Shown piece by piece: positions 32,077-41,822 of a stretch of 64,000 bases of DNA. How positions within the stretch are numbered: position 1 is the stretch's first letter; each line of letters starts with the position of its first letter. The notes below the pieces were generated by a model that was not told where the DNA came from, did no database searches, and saw only the letters and a program-made list of their open reading frames with translations. Both the position numbers and the translations under genes were made by a program. The DNA is taken from the NCBI RefSeq assembly GCF_019634815.1, contig NZ_JAHCAP010000009.1:44361-108360 (forward strand), in the 5' to 3' direction. Source of the stretch: Dokdonella sp. (GTDB taxonomy: Bacteria > Pseudomonadota > Gammaproteobacteria > Xanthomonadales > Rhodanobacteraceae).

Positions 32077-35000
32077 TCAGGGCGTTTGGAAGCCGTCCGC
32101 GAAGATGCGGTCGGTGCAATCGATCACCACGTTGGTGACGTTGGCGCCCGCGATCGTGCCGCTGCCGTTCTGCGCGTAACAGTACAGATTGCCCGGCTGG
32201 GTCTGCACCGTGACTGCATAGGCCGCGCCGTTGGTCAGTCCGTTCGGGAAGCTGAAAGCCGTCACGCCCGAGGTGATCGCGATCGTTTGTGCGCCAGCGT
32301 TGAGCGAGAGCACGAGGCCGTTGGCACTCAGACCGAGAATCGAACCGCCGACCGTCCAAGTCGGAATCGTCACGCAAGTGACCGCGACATTGGTGACGTT
32401 CGCGCCGGAGATCGTGCCGCTGCCATTGGCGACCGCGCAGGTCTGGCCGCTCGGCTGTGTGGCGATCGTCACGGTATAAGTCGTGCCATCGGCCACCGCG
32501 GTCGGGAAGGTGAACGTGCCATTGGCGGCAATCGGCAGGCTCTGCGCGCCGGCATCGAGCGCGAGCACCAGGCCCAAACCGGTGAGGCCACTGACGTTGC
32601 CGCCGACCGTGTAGGTGTTGGTGACGCAGCTCACGGCCACGTTGGTGACGTTCGCGCCGGAGATCGTGCCGCTGCCGCTGGCGACCGAGCAGGTCTGGCC
32701 CGTGGGCTGGGTACCCACCGTGACCGCATAGCTGGCGCCATTGGCCAAGCCGGTCGGGAAGGTGAACGCACCATCGGCCGCCACCGGCAGCGACTGCGCG
32801 CCGGCATTGAGCGAGAGCACCAGGCCCGAACCCGTGAGACCGCTCACGTTGCCGCCCACCGTGTAGGTTGCCGCCGCGGTGCAGGTCACCGCCACATCGG
32901 TGACATTCGCGCTGCCGATCGTGCCGCTGCCATTGCTGACGCTGCAGACCTGGCCCGCAGGCTGGGTGCCCACCGTGACCGCATAGCTTGCGCCACTGGC
33001 CAAGCCGGTCGGGAAGGTGAACGCACCATCGGCCGCCACCGGCAGCGACTGCGCGCCGGCATTGAGCGAGAGCAGCAGGCCCGAACCCGTGAGACCGCTG
33101 ACGTTGCCGCCCACCGTGTAGGTGGCCCCGGTCGCGGTGGTCGGGATCAGGCACCACTCGGCGAGGCTGCCGGTATCGCCACCGGCATTGTCGGTCGCCG
33201 TCAGCGTCCAGGTGCCGTTGAACGGTGCGCCCGCAAACACGGAATTGATCGGATTGTTCGGCGAGACCGTGCCCGACAGCGCCGGCGGCGTCGCATTGCA
33301 CTGACCCTCGACCGGGGTGGTCGCGGCATCATCGAGCACGATGTCGAAGTCATTGTTGCTGCAACCGAAGCCCGAACCGGTGTAGCCCGGACGGTCGACC
33401 AACATCACGTTGCCCGCACCGCGCGAGAGCTGGAACTTGAGGTCACCCACCCAGGTGTGCGTGCCCTTGATCGAGACCTTGAGATTGGTCAGGGTCGAGG
33501 TGTCGGTCACCGTGATCGAATTGCTCACGCCGGTCGTGTTGTTGTCGGGAATCGCAGCGCCGACCGTGCTGCAGATCAGGTTGGCGGTGGTGAAGCTGAA
33601 CATCGTCGAGACTGTTTCGCCGCAGGTGTTGACCGCCTTGACGCGCCAGTAGTAGGTCGTCAACGGCGACAGCGTGGTGGCCGTGTAGCTGGTGGCGGTG
33701 AGACCGCTTGCCGTCTGCACGATGTTCGTGAACGCCGAGTCCGTGGCGATCTCGATCGTGTAGCTGCTCGCGCCCGCAGCCGCCGACCAGGTCAGCGTCG
33801 GCGTGGTCGATGTGCCGCTGTTGCCGTCGCCGGGCGTGCTGAGGATCGGTGCGCTGGCAACGCCTGTGGTCACGACGAGCTGCGCGCTCGCGGAATGACC
33901 GGGGCTGCCGCTAGCGGTGCCGTCGACGGTGAGCGTGGCGGTGCCCGCCGCAGCGCCGTTGACATTGACCGTCATCGTCGAGGTGCCGCCGGGCGTGACC
34001 GTGCCCGGGCTGAACGAGGCGCTGATGCCGGCGGGCAGGCCGCTTGCGGCGAGCACGACCGGGCTGCTGAAGCCCATCTGCGAGCCGACGTTGACGGTGT
34101 AGCTGGTGCTGGCGGTCGGATTGGCGCACACGCCCTGGCTCGTCGGCGTGACCGCGAGCGTGAAGTCGGGCACATCGGCGCTGCAGGCCGGGCGCGTACC
34201 GCAGGCGATGCCGTGCGCACTGAACGCGTCCCAGATGCGGCAGCCGTTGGGCGTGCCGTCGCTGAGATTGCCGTTGTCGTCATCGGCGGCGAGGAACACC
34301 GTGTACCAGTTGTTCGAGCCGCAGCCATCGACGCTGGCGCTGGCATTGCAGGTGCCGCCCGAGGCGACGCGGTAGGCGGCCTTGCTCGGCGTGAGGCTGC
34401 TGTACCAGATGCGGTCCATTTCCTGCCAGCCCTGGGTCGAACCGTAGTGGCCGACCAGTGCTTGCGCCAGATCCCAGTTCGCCGAACTGGCGATATAGCT
34501 CTCGCAGTGGCCCTCATACCCCATCGGGCCCTGATAGGGCGAGATGCCATTGGCGTAGTACGGGCAGGCATAGCGGTCGCAGTTGATGCCGCTGTCGCTG
34601 GTTACGTTGGACGGTTTGGCAATCGTCGCTGCGCCCAGGGTGCTGAAGGCCTTCACATCGCGCACGCCGGTGCATGTCGCGTCGCAGTTGTAGCAGGGCA
34701 CGCCCGGTTTGAAGTTCTTGCCGATGCAGGCGTCCTTGGTTTCGAGGAAGGCGAAGGTGTCGCCGACCGCCTCGCCGCTGCCCATGTCGCTGGCCGAGCC
34801 ACCGCTGTTGGTGTCCATGCCGTGGCCCCACTCATGCAGGAACACCGCGGAGATTTCACCGGTATTGGAGCAGCCACCGCCGGACTTGAAGAAGTTCAGG
34901 CTGCTGCCATTCCAGTACGCATTGCAGGTGTCATCGATGTTCATGTTCGCGGTGACCTTGCCGGCGATCCACGAATTGCCCGGCAGGAAGGTCGAGGCTT

Positions 35001-36309
35001 TGCGATTGATGTTGGTCAGGTGATAGAAGCCGCTGCGCGAGGCATGCGTGTTGCCGGCGCCGCCGACGCCGGGTGTGGTGCAGTCGGTGCCGCCGCTGCT
35101 GCCGAACGCGAGGTTGCCGTCGGTCGCGTTGCTCAGCGAGATCGAGCCGCAGTTGTCGCTCATGCGGAAATACTTGCCGTCCAGCGTGACGGTGGCGGTG
35201 CCGCCCGAGTAGTCGTAGATGCCCAGCGCATCGGTGACCTTGGCGCCGCCGTTGGTGACGGCCGCGAACGGCATCGGCACCACGGTTTCCGGATCGGTAT
35301 TGGTGGTCGGGTAGACGCCACCGGTGACGGTCGCATTGGCGTAGGTGTTGAGGTCGCGCACATCGATGACGCGATTGCTGTGGGCGTCGACGAGCACCTG
35401 GTAGGTGGTCTGATCGTCATTGACGCGGAACACGAAACGCCACACCAGTTCGTGCTCGTAGCCACTGCCCGCGACACCGGCGAAGGACTCGCCTGCGTCG
35501 TCGCCTGCAGGGCTCAGCGGCAGCAGCAGCAGCTCGCCGTCATTGATGAGTTCCTGCACCTGCGTGCCTGCAGGGAAAGCCAGCTCGCCGAGGGCCAGCG
35601 CAAGGGCAGCTTGCGGCGTAGACACCGGATGGGTGTCCTCGCGCACCGGGGCGACACGATAGCTGCCGAACTGGATGATGTTGCCTGCGGCGATGCGGAA
35701 GAACAGGTTGGCACCTTCCACGCGGACGCCGTCGTGGAACTGTTCGAACTCGACGAACCAATGCGAGTTGTCCTTGCCGTAGGCGGTGCTGCTGCCCGGG
35801 TCGGGATGGAACTCCATGCCCTTGCTGCCGAGCAGGTCGCTGTTGGCGGCAATGAAGTCGGTCAGGCGTGTCTCGACCGTGGCGAGATCGATCTCATCGC
35901 CGGCGGCCAGACCCAGCTCGGCCCGCGTGAGCGTATTGCCGTTGCCCGGGATCAGCGGCACGCCGCTGCCCTGAATCAGGTTCGGGCGATCGCTGCGGCT
36001 GTCCCAGCGCATTTCCCAGCTGCCGCCTTGGCGGGCAAGGAAGGCTGCCACCGCTGGGCGTTGTGAGGCGGCCGCGGCGAGGCTGGTGGTGGCTTCAAGC
36101 GCGGGCTCGACATCGAGCCCCTTGGCAATGATCGCGCGCTGCAGTTTGACCTGGGCGCCGCGCTGCGGCGGTGCCACTGGCTGGATCGCCAATGCGAGGG
36201 TGGTGAAAGCCGCGAGCACGAGTGCGATCAGGCTGCGGCTGTTGAACAGTTTGAACAACCCGCGCGCACGCACCGTGCGGCGGGCCTGGAGGCCAGTCTT
36301 GGATGTCAT
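32077..36309 (-). CDS. Secreted modular zinc metallopeptidase (M36-like) with P-domain and four C-terminal repeats
   Basis: A 1410-residue precursor. Order of parts: an unusually long N-terminal region with a hydrophobic export helix (about residues 23-43); a propeptide with FTP-like features; a gluzincin catalytic domain with HEWGH starting at His492 and a downstream GEAVGD Glu; cysteine-rich segments; a bacterial Ig-like region (about 730-815); an Fn3-like domain (about 815-905); a proprotein-convertase P-domain (about 910-1045, HTWVGDLKFQL); four tandem repeats of 84 residues (1064-1399); and the tail DRIFADGFQTP. M36 versus M4 is not certain. ATG 36309 is chosen for its GGGGAAAA upstream and the basic start of the export signal. 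Confidence 0.85.
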   Translation of the reverse strand: MTSKTGLQARRTVRARGLFKLFNSRSLIALVLAAFTTLALAIQPVAPPQRGAQVKLQRAIIAKGLDVEPALEATTSLAAAASQRPAVAAFLARQGGSWEMRWDSRSDRPNLIQGSGVPLIPGNGNTLTRAELGLAAGDEIDLATVETRLTDFIAANSDLLGSKGMEFHPDPGSSTAYGKDNSHWFVEFEQFHDGVRVEGANLFFRIAAGNIIQFGSYRVAPVREDTHPVSTPQAALALALGELAFPAGTQVQELINDGELLLLPLSPAGDDAGESFAGVAGSGYEHELVWRFVFRVNDDQTTYQVLVDAHSNRVIDVRDLNTYANATVTGGVYPTTNTDPETVVPMPFAAVTNGGAKVTDALGIYDYSGGTATVTLDGKYFRMSDNCGSISLSNATDGNLAFGSSGGTDCTTPGVGGAGNTHASRSGFYHLTNINRKASTFLPGNSWIAGKVTANMNIDDTCNAYWNGSSLNFFKSGGGCSNTGEISAVFLHEWGHGMDTNSGGSASDMGSGEAVGDTFAFLETKDACIGKNFKPGVPCYNCDATCTGVRDVKAFSTLGAATIAKPSNVTSDSGINCDRYACPYYANGISPYQGPMGYEGHCESYIASSANWDLAQALVGHYGSTQGWQEMDRIWYSSLTPSKAAYRVASGGTCNASASVDGCGSNNWYTVFLAADDDNGNLSDGTPNGCRIWDAFSAHGIACGTRPACSADVPDFTLAVTPTSQGVCANPTASTSYTVNVGSQMGFSSPVVLAASGLPAGISASFSPGTVTPGGTSTMTVNVNGAAAGTATLTVDGTASGSPGHSASAQLVVTTGVASAPILSTPGDGNSGTSTTPTLTWSAAAGASSYTIEIATDSAFTNIVQTASGLTATSYTATTLSPLTTYYWRVKAVNTCGETVSTMFSFTTANLICSTVGAAIPDNNTTGVSNSITVTDTSTLTNLKVSIKGTHTWVGDLKFQLSRGAGNVMLVDRPGYTGSGFGCSNNDFDIVLDDAATTPVEGQCNATPPALSGTVSPNNPINSVFAGAPFNGTWTLTATDNAGGDTGSLAEWCLIPTTATGATYTVGGNVSGLTGSGLLLSLNAGAQSLPVAADGAFTFPTGLASGASYAVTVGTQPAGQVCSVSNGSGTIGSANVTDVAVTCTAAATYTVGGNVSGLTGSGLVLSLNAGAQSLPVAADGAFTFPTGLANGASYAVTVGTQPTGQTCSVASGSGTISGANVTNVAVSCVTNTYTVGGNVSGLTGLGLVLALDAGAQSLPIAANGTFTFPTAVADGTTYTVTIATQPSGQTCAVANGSGTISGANVTNVAVTCVTIPTWTVGGSILGLSANGLVLSLNAGAQTIAITSGVTAFSFPNGLTNGAAYAVTVQTQPGNLYCYAQNGSGTIAGANVTNVVIDCTDRIFADGFQTP
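32113..33120 (-). repeat. Four tandem 252-bp repeats inside the metallopeptidase gene
   Basis: Four units of 84 codons each (1008 bp in total) starting YTVGGNVSGLTG in units 1-3 and WTVGGSILGL in unit 4. Units 1 and 2 are nearly identical at the DNA level (for example the 32740-32870 and 32990-33120 stretches), units 3 and 4 more diverged. Each unit contains a Cys pair around TQPxGQxCxVxNGSGTI and ends NVAVxC. Confidence 0.9.
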
Positions 36310-36464
36310 CGGTTTTCCCCGGCGAAAATTGTGCGAGATCTTGCGTGGCGTCGTTGCCAACTGCGAACCCCAATTCGCAGGTTGCTTGCCGATCAACGTA
36401 CGGCAGGCGTGACCTCGACACCGCCGCGCACGCTAACACACTTGCCCGCCTCCTGCCGTGCGGA

Positions 36465-38558
36465 TCAGCCCGGCTTGGCGGAAAACCGCTCGCGCAGCAG
36501 GAACGCGAGCGTGTCGACGCTGTCGGTCATGCGATCGAGCACCTCCGCAAGCTGGACGAGGCGGACGGAACCGGCATCCGTGTCGGCCGCCGTCTGACGC
36601 GCGAATTGGCGCTCGAGCGTGCGCAGGCGGCCCGACTCGAGGTCGGCGTCGCCGCGCCCGCTCAATTGGGCCACCAAGGCAGCCAGGGTGTCGTCGAGGC
36701 CGCGCATGAACGCCGCCAGTGGTTCGCGCAAGGCACCCGGTTCGGCCTTCTGGGCGATCGCCTCCAGCGTCATGCAGGCACGGATCAGGCGATTGGCATT
36801 CGCAAAAACGCCTTCGGCGAAGGCAAGCAGGCGGGTGTCGGGGCGGGGTTCACCGCGCAGCCGCTCGATCGAAGCCTGGGCGTTGGTGCGCGCACTGCGG
36901 GCGGCACGGCGCGCACCGATTCGGGCCTCGGGGGTTTGGCCGACCACGGTCAGGAGATACCGGCGATAGGCGTCGAGCATGGTTGCCAACGCCGGCAGGA
37001 GGCGGCTGCGTTCCCAGGTCGGCCACAGCAGATACGCGAGCAGGGCAGCGGCGCTGCCGATCGCGGTTGCCACGGCGCGGGCGGACATCGCCGCAAGGGG
37101 TGGTTCGCCACCCAGACCGAGCAGGATCACGACGATACCGGTCAACATCATCACGCCAAGCGCGTATTGAATGCCTGCCAGCATGCGGTAGGCCACGCAC
37201 AGCAGTCCGAGCAGCAGCACCTGCAACCAGGCGTCGTCAAACGCGAAGGTGATCACGACCGTGGTCAGGGCCAGGCCGAGCAGGGTGCCGACCACCCGCA
37301 GCAGACCGAATTTGAAGGTGCCGGCAAAGTCCGGCTTGAGCACGATCGCCAGTGTCATCGGTATCCAGTAGCCGTGGGCAAGATCGAGCGCGCGCTCGAT
37401 CGCCACCGCGGAAGCCAGGCACGCGCCGCAACGCAAGGCATGGCGAAACGCGACCGAAGACAGGTTCAGGTTGGCACGCAGCGTGGCCAGGGCACTGCGC
37501 GGCTGAAGACTCAATGGCAAGCGCCTTTCCGCTTGCAGTGCTCGCAGGTCGCCACGGCTGCCGGCAATGTCGACGTTGCGCAGCAGGGCGCGCAATTGGC
37601 CGGACAGTGCCTGGGCATGGCTGATGATGGCGACCAGCGCGCGCGCGTCTTGGGCGTCCGTCCTGGTGGCTGGCAAGCGCGCGAGCGCATCGAGCGTGCT
37701 GTCGAGGTCGGCCAGCGCGGCGTTGGCGGTCGGCGCCTGCTCGCCGCTGGCGAGTGCCGCGGCGAAGATGTCGAGGATCCGCGCCGCATGATCGAGCGTG
37801 CGCGACAGCGATGCCCGTGCCTGCGCATCGGCGAGCAGACCATGCAGATCGATGAGCGTGACGATTTCGCGACGTGCGCGTTCGAGCAGCTCAGCCAGCA
37901 CACGCAACGTCTGCATGATCTCGGCACGCGCCCGATGTGCGCCGTGCAGCAGGTTGTCGAGAGCAATCAGCTGGTCGGTTGCCGGCGGCGGATGGTTGGC
38001 ATGACCTTGACTGCGCGCACTGTCCGCCAGAGTGCGGCACATGCGCGCAAGCGCTTGACGCTCGGGGCCGTAGCGCTGCAAAGGCCAGGCAGCGATGGCA
38101 AACAGGGTCTGCAACACGCCGCCTGCGAGCACCAGCACGGCCACCGCCGCCGCACCGTCGAGTACACGAGGCTGGGCCGTGGTAATGACCAGCAGGATCA
38201 TCGCGGTGAGGCCGGCGCGTGCGGCATCGGGCCCGAGCGCAACGAGCAGGCCGCCGGCGAAGCCCCACAGCAAGGCGGTTGCTACCGTCAGTGTGTCATT
38301 GGCACCGATCAAGCTTCCGACCAGGGCCGACAGCGCCGCGACCAGCGCCGATGCGAGCATGCGCACGGCCCGCAGCCGGTAGGGCCCGGGTTGATCGGTG
38401 AACATCGCCGTGAGCGCGCCGGTGGCCATGCCCAGGCCGGCATCGATGTGGCCGGTCGCCAGGCCCAGCAGCAACGGCAGGACGATCGCCAGCGCATTGC
38501 GCACGGCCACGCGCAGGGGCACGTCGCGGGCATTGAACTGGATCAGTGTGCCGAGCAT
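36465..38558 (-). CDS. FUSC-family inner-membrane protein (YccS/aromatic-acid exporter-like)
   Basis: A 697-residue protein with two sets of transmembrane helices (about residues 15-165 and 375-515), each followed by a soluble helical region, the FUSC/YccS arrangement. Such proteins are linked to efflux of aromatic carboxylates (AaeB, fusaric acid resistance). It lies 35 bp downstream of the 3-hydroxyanthranilate dioxygenase gene on the same strand, so export of an aromatic pathway intermediate is a reasonable but unproven idea. Confidence 0.87.
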   Translation of the reverse strand: MLGTLIQFNARDVPLRVAVRNALAIVLPLLLGLATGHIDAGLGMATGALTAMFTDQPGPYRLRAVRMLASALVAALSALVGSLIGANDTLTVATALLWGFAGGLLVALGPDAARAGLTAMILLVITTAQPRVLDGAAAVAVLVLAGGVLQTLFAIAAWPLQRYGPERQALARMCRTLADSARSQGHANHPPPATDQLIALDNLLHGAHRARAEIMQTLRVLAELLERARREIVTLIDLHGLLADAQARASLSRTLDHAARILDIFAAALASGEQAPTANAALADLDSTLDALARLPATRTDAQDARALVAIISHAQALSGQLRALLRNVDIAGSRGDLRALQAERRLPLSLQPRSALATLRANLNLSSVAFRHALRCGACLASAVAIERALDLAHGYWIPMTLAIVLKPDFAGTFKFGLLRVVGTLLGLALTTVVITFAFDDAWLQVLLLGLLCVAYRMLAGIQYALGVMMLTGIVVILLGLGGEPPLAAMSARAVATAIGSAAALLAYLLWPTWERSRLLPALATMLDAYRRYLLTVVGQTPEARIGARRAARSARTNAQASIERLRGEPRPDTRLLAFAEGVFANANRLIRACMTLEAIAQKAEPGALREPLAAFMRGLDDTLAALVAQLSGRGDADLESGRLRTLERQFARQTAADTDAGSVRLVQLAEVLDRMTDSVDTLAFLLRERFSAKPG

Positions 38559-38592
38559 CGGCGCTTGGCATGCCTCGCGCGGGTGGCCGCGC

Positions 38593-39123
38593 TCACGGCG
38601 GGTCCAGGCGGTATCTTTCGGGCGCAGGGTTGAGGTGATGGCAACTGCGGCAGGTGCGCGCTTCGCGCGAGCGATAAAAGTTCTCGAACACCGCGGGAAA
38701 GTCCTTTTCGATGTCGACCAGCGGGAAGAACTCCTCGTAGAGCTTGCTGTTGCAGCGCTCGCAGAACCACATCAAACCGTCGAGTTCGTGCGGCAGGCGT
38801 TTGCGCTCGATCACCAGACCGATCGAGCCGGCCATGCGCTGCGGTGAATGCGGTACGCGTGGCGGCAGATAAAAAACCTCGCCGGCGCGAATCGGAATGT
38901 CGCGGGCGCGGCCATCTTCCTGGATGCGCAACACCATCTCGCCTTCGATCTGGTGGAAGAATTCGGGGCCCTCGTCGACGTGGTAATCGCTGCGCAGATT
39001 GGGCCCGCCGACGATCATCACGATGAAGTCGCCGTCGACCATGCACTTGTTGCCCACTGGCGGCTTGAGCAGATGGCGGTGGGCGTCGATCCAGACTTGC
39101 AGGTTGAACGGAGCGGGCAGCAT
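38593..39123 (-). CDS. nbaC: 3-hydroxyanthranilate 3,4-dioxygenase
   Basis: Fe(II) cupin enzyme that opens 3-hydroxyanthranilate to 2-amino-3-carboxymuconate semialdehyde in tryptophan (kynurenine) catabolism. The 176-residue protein has the iron triad His48, Glu54 and His92 ([21 protein letters not shown]), substrate-binding Arg44 and Arg96 with Glu106, and the C-terminal rubredoxin-like site Cys121/Cys124/Cys158/Cys161 typical of the bacterial enzyme. It is near the 3' end of a minus-strand cluster with a RidA-type deaminase and a semialdehyde dehydrogenase. Eukaryote-type lengthened forms are excluded by size. Confidence 0.96.
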   Translation of the reverse strand: MLPAPFNLQVWIDAHRHLLKPPVGNKCMVDGDFIVMIVGGPNLRSDYHVDEGPEFFHQIEGEMVLRIQEDGRARDIPIRAGEVFYLPPRVPHSPQRMAGSIGLVIERKRLPHELDGLMWFCERCNSKLYEEFFPLVDIEKDFPAVFENFYRSREARTCRSCHHLNPAPERYRLDPP

Positions 39124-39189
39124 CGATCAGGTGTCCGACGGCAACGGGTGTCGCGAGTGTAGTGCCTGTGCGGTCGTTTCAGGCCGCCG

Positions 39190-39624
39190 CTATGGCGGCG
39201 TTCGTGCGCTGGCGCGGGCGATGCACTTGAGTTCGATCGCGATCGGCGTCGGCAGGGCACTGATGCCGAGCGTGGTGCGGCAGGGCGCGGCGGCGGGGTC
39301 GGGAAAATGCTCGGCGTAAATGCGATTGAAAGTGGCGAAATCGCGAGCCATGTCGGTGAGGAACACGGTGATGTCGACCAGATCCTCCCAGCGCGCATCG
39401 CAGGCAGCGAGAATCGCGCGGACATTGGTGAAAACCTGGCGACACTGCGCTTCGAAGTCATATCCGAGCAGACGACCATCGGTGTCGTGCACGTTGCCGG
39501 GTATGAGATGGCTGCCAGGCTGTCGCGGACCGACGCCTGACAGGAACAGCAGACCGTCGACCTGACGCGCATGCGGATAGGAGCCCACCGGTGCGGGCGC
39601 ATTGGCGGCATGGATCGATGGCAC
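39190..39624 (-). CDS. RidA-family deaminase, probable 2-aminomuconate deaminase
   Basis: A 144-residue YjgF/YER057c/UK114 protein with the family core RxxxLVDITVFLTDM and the catalytic Arg-bearing segment ending CRTTLGISALPTPIAIELKCIA. General RidA members hydrolyse reactive enamines/imines; in nba/amn-type clusters a RidA member is 2-aminomuconate deaminase. The latter is preferred because the gene sits 66 bp from the 3-hydroxyanthranilate dioxygenase gene and near a matching semialdehyde dehydrogenase. Confidence 0.88.
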   Translation of the reverse strand: MPSIHAANAPAPVGSYPHARQVDGLLFLSGVGPRQPGSHLIPGNVHDTDGRLLGYDFEAQCRQVFTNVRAILAACDARWEDLVDITVFLTDMARDFATFNRIYAEHFPDPAAAPCRTTLGISALPTPIAIELKCIARASARTPP

Positions 39625-39632
39625 GGTTGGCC

Positions 39633-41024
39633 TCAGGATGTGGGCGGGACCGTAATCGTATCGCTTTGCAGCCGCTTTTCACTGTCGCGCGATTCAAGCC
39701 GGTATTTGCCCGGGCGCAGGAAGAGCACGTTGAATTCGCTGGGCTTGTCGGATGGGCGCGTGCCGGCATCGATGACGATGCGATCGGCGGGGATCGCATC
39801 CTCGCCTTCATCGGCGTAGCGCGCCTGGATCAGGCACGGAAACTGGCCAGCGCACATTGCCGGACCCACCGGCCAGGGTCTGCGCGAGCCGTTGAGGTTG
39901 AGCCAGGTCGGGCGATTTCGCATCAGCTTTTCGGGCGGAAAGAACACGCTGATGTCATACCAGCCGGGCTTGAGCGACCACGGCTTGCCGGCGTCGGAAA
40001 CGTACACCACCGGTTGCTGCGGATGGTCGGGGCGATCGTACAAGGCACGGTAGTAAGGATGATCATGAGCGGTGATGTCGTGCTCGGTGAGCATGGTCTG
40101 CTCGATCGTGAGCGGGTCGATCCCGCTGAACTTGCGGAAGTAGTAGGCCATCGCCTTGCCATCGAGGTACTTGCCGTCCTCCTGGATGTGCGCATAGCCG
40201 GCGTTGACGATCAGCCGCGCCTTCGAATTCTTCTTGAACACGCGGTCATACAGGGCACGCGCCTGGATGCGTTCTCGCGCATCGCCTTGCGCATCCTCGC
40301 TGGCATCGTAGGCCACCACGGTGAATCCGAGCTTGATCGCGTCGCGGATCATTTCCGCATAGATCGGTTCTTCGACGTAAAAACCGCTCTCGCTGGTCGG
40401 ATAACCGCGCTTGGCAAGGCCGTGGTCGGTGTCGTAGAGCGTCTCGGCAGCGAAGTGCGTGAAGCCGTCCTGGCGCAGGCGCTGCAGCAATTGCAAGGTG
40501 AGCGTGCGCGTCAACGGAATGTTGTGCGCCTCGTTGAAGAATACGGCCTGGCGGCCATGAGCCAAGCCGGCGATCGCCTCGAATGCATCGCGCTGCGTCT
40601 GCCTGGGGTCCTTGAGCGGGGAAGGCGCATCGTTGGACTCGGCCAGCTGACGAATCGAATACAGTCGGCGAGCCGCCGGATAGTTGCCGACATAAGTCTC
40701 GTACCACGACAGGTACTGGCTGAAGATGATGCGGAATGCCGGCGCAGGATCGGCGTTGTAGGCGTCGAACAGAACTCGGTACTGGCCAAGCAGGCTGCCC
40801 TGCCTTTGGGCCCGCGCAAAAATCCGTTCCGAATCGGCGAACGCTTTCCGCTGCATCTGCTGCCACTGTGCGGCGGTAACCTTCGGGGTGGCCACTTGCG
40901 GTTGCGCCGTGGCCAGGCCGCAAAGGCCGAGCCCAAGGCCGAGCAGCAGTGCGTGCAATGCTGCCGGCGCCGGTTCGCGCTGCGCCGTGCCTGATGTCTG
41001 GAATGCCTTGCCGAATGCGCGCAT
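39633..41024 (-). CDS. Secreted protein with ChaN/EreA-like core, unknown function
   Basis: A 463-residue precursor with a long signal region (hydrophobic core about residues 25-40, cleavage after TAQ). Residues about 165-330 contain FFNEAHNIPLTRTL, FAAETLYD, VVAYDASED and LIVNAGYAHI, the spaced Glu/His pattern of the ChaN/erythromycin-esterase-like/TIKI superfamily. The C-terminal part is beta-rich. GGAG precedes the ATG. Only eight bases separate it from the RidA-type gene, so it is probably co-transcribed with the aromatic cluster, though its role there is not obvious. Confidence 0.75.
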   Translation of the reverse strand: MRAFGKAFQTSGTAQREPAPAALHALLLGLGLGLCGLATAQPQVATPKVTAAQWQQMQRKAFADSERIFARAQRQGSLLGQYRVLFDAYNADPAPAFRIIFSQYLSWYETYVGNYPAARRLYSIRQLAESNDAPSPLKDPRQTQRDAFEAIAGLAHGRQAVFFNEAHNIPLTRTLTLQLLQRLRQDGFTHFAAETLYDTDHGLAKRGYPTSESGFYVEEPIYAEMIRDAIKLGFTVVAYDASEDAQGDARERIQARALYDRVFKKNSKARLIVNAGYAHIQEDGKYLDGKAMAYYFRKFSGIDPLTIEQTMLTEHDITAHDHPYYRALYDRPDHPQQPVVYVSDAGKPWSLKPGWYDISVFFPPEKLMRNRPTWLNLNGSRRPWPVGPAMCAGQFPCLIQARYADEGEDAIPADRIVIDAGTRPSDKPSEFNVLFLRPGKYRLESRDSEKRLQSDTITVPPTS

Positions 41025-41162
41025 GGGAGCTCCAGCGCGGGCGCCGCTGCCGCGCCGGCAGCGAAGCAGCCCGCTTCGATGTGGGCTTGATCCTACCCTT
41101 GCGTACGGGCGCGACGGAAGTGCTCGCGAACACGTCTGCGCGGCTGCGCCGGTGACGGGAAT

Positions 41163-41819
41163 TCAGGCGGAACCGGTAGCGCGTGCGTAAGCGCGCTCGC
41201 GGGCCTGCGGCAACGCTTCGATGGCGGGCACGTGCATGTCCAGATCGCGCACGCGGCCATCGCCAAGGCTGTAGATCCAGCCGTGCACGATGAGATTCTG
41301 GCCGCGGTCCCAGGCGTCGCGCACGACGGTGGTCTGGCAGACGTTGACGACCTGCTCGATCACGTTGAGTTCGCACAGGCGATCGTGGCGGGCGTCGAAC
41401 GTGGTCAAACGATCAAGCGCATCGACATGCTTGTGCTTGACATCCTCGACGTGGCGCAGCCAATTGTCGACCAATCCGAAGCGGCGTTCCTCGAGCACCG
41501 CGCGCACGCCGCCACAGCCATAGTGGCCGACCACGATGATGTGTTCGACCTTGAGCACGTCGACTGCAAATTGCACGGTCGACAGCGCGTTGAGGTCGGT
41601 GTGCACGACCACGTTGGCGACGTTGCGGTGGACGAACACCTCACCCGGAGCCATGTCGATGATCTGGTTGGCGGGTACGCGTGAATCCGAGCAACCGATC
41701 CACAGGTACTTGGGCGCCTGTTGTTGCGACAGACGCTGAAAAAAGCCGGGGTCTTCGGCGCGCAGGGCCTCTGACCACAGGCGGTTGCGTTCAAGCAGGT
41801 CGCGCAATTGCTGGGGCAT
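41163..41819 (-). CDS. can: Beta-class carbonic anhydrase, cytosolic
   Basis: Interconverts CO2 and bicarbonate. The 218-residue protein has the zinc ligands Cys43, His99 and Cys102 and the Asp45/Arg47 dyad (CSDSRVPA, GHYGCGG), close to E. coli Can in length and sequence feel. It starts three bases after the aldehyde dehydrogenase stop, so the two are almost certainly co-transcribed. That places a carbonic anhydrase inside a catabolic cluster whose pathway includes a decarboxylation step. Confidence 0.95.
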   Translation of the reverse strand: MPQQLRDLLERNRLWSEALRAEDPGFFQRLSQQQAPKYLWIGCSDSRVPANQIIDMAPGEVFVHRNVANVVVHTDLNALSTVQFAVDVLKVEHIIVVGHYGCGGVRAVLEERRFGLVDNWLRHVEDVKHKHVDALDRLTTFDARHDRLCELNVIEQVVNVCQTTVVRDAWDRGQNLIVHGWIYSLGDGRVRDLDMHVPAIEALPQARERAYARATGSA

Positions 41820-41822
41820 GAT

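Noticed and set aside
32113..33120. Regular repeats considered as a CRISPR array
   Set aside because: Units are 252 bp, in frame and protein-coding, with no short repeat-spacer pattern.
32086..36066. A 1326-codon open frame antisense to the large metallopeptidase
   Set aside because: It is a low-complexity Arg/Ala/Gly/Asp-rich reverse translation of a high-GC gene, with no signal peptide or domain; the sense frame has HEWGH, a P-domain and repeats.
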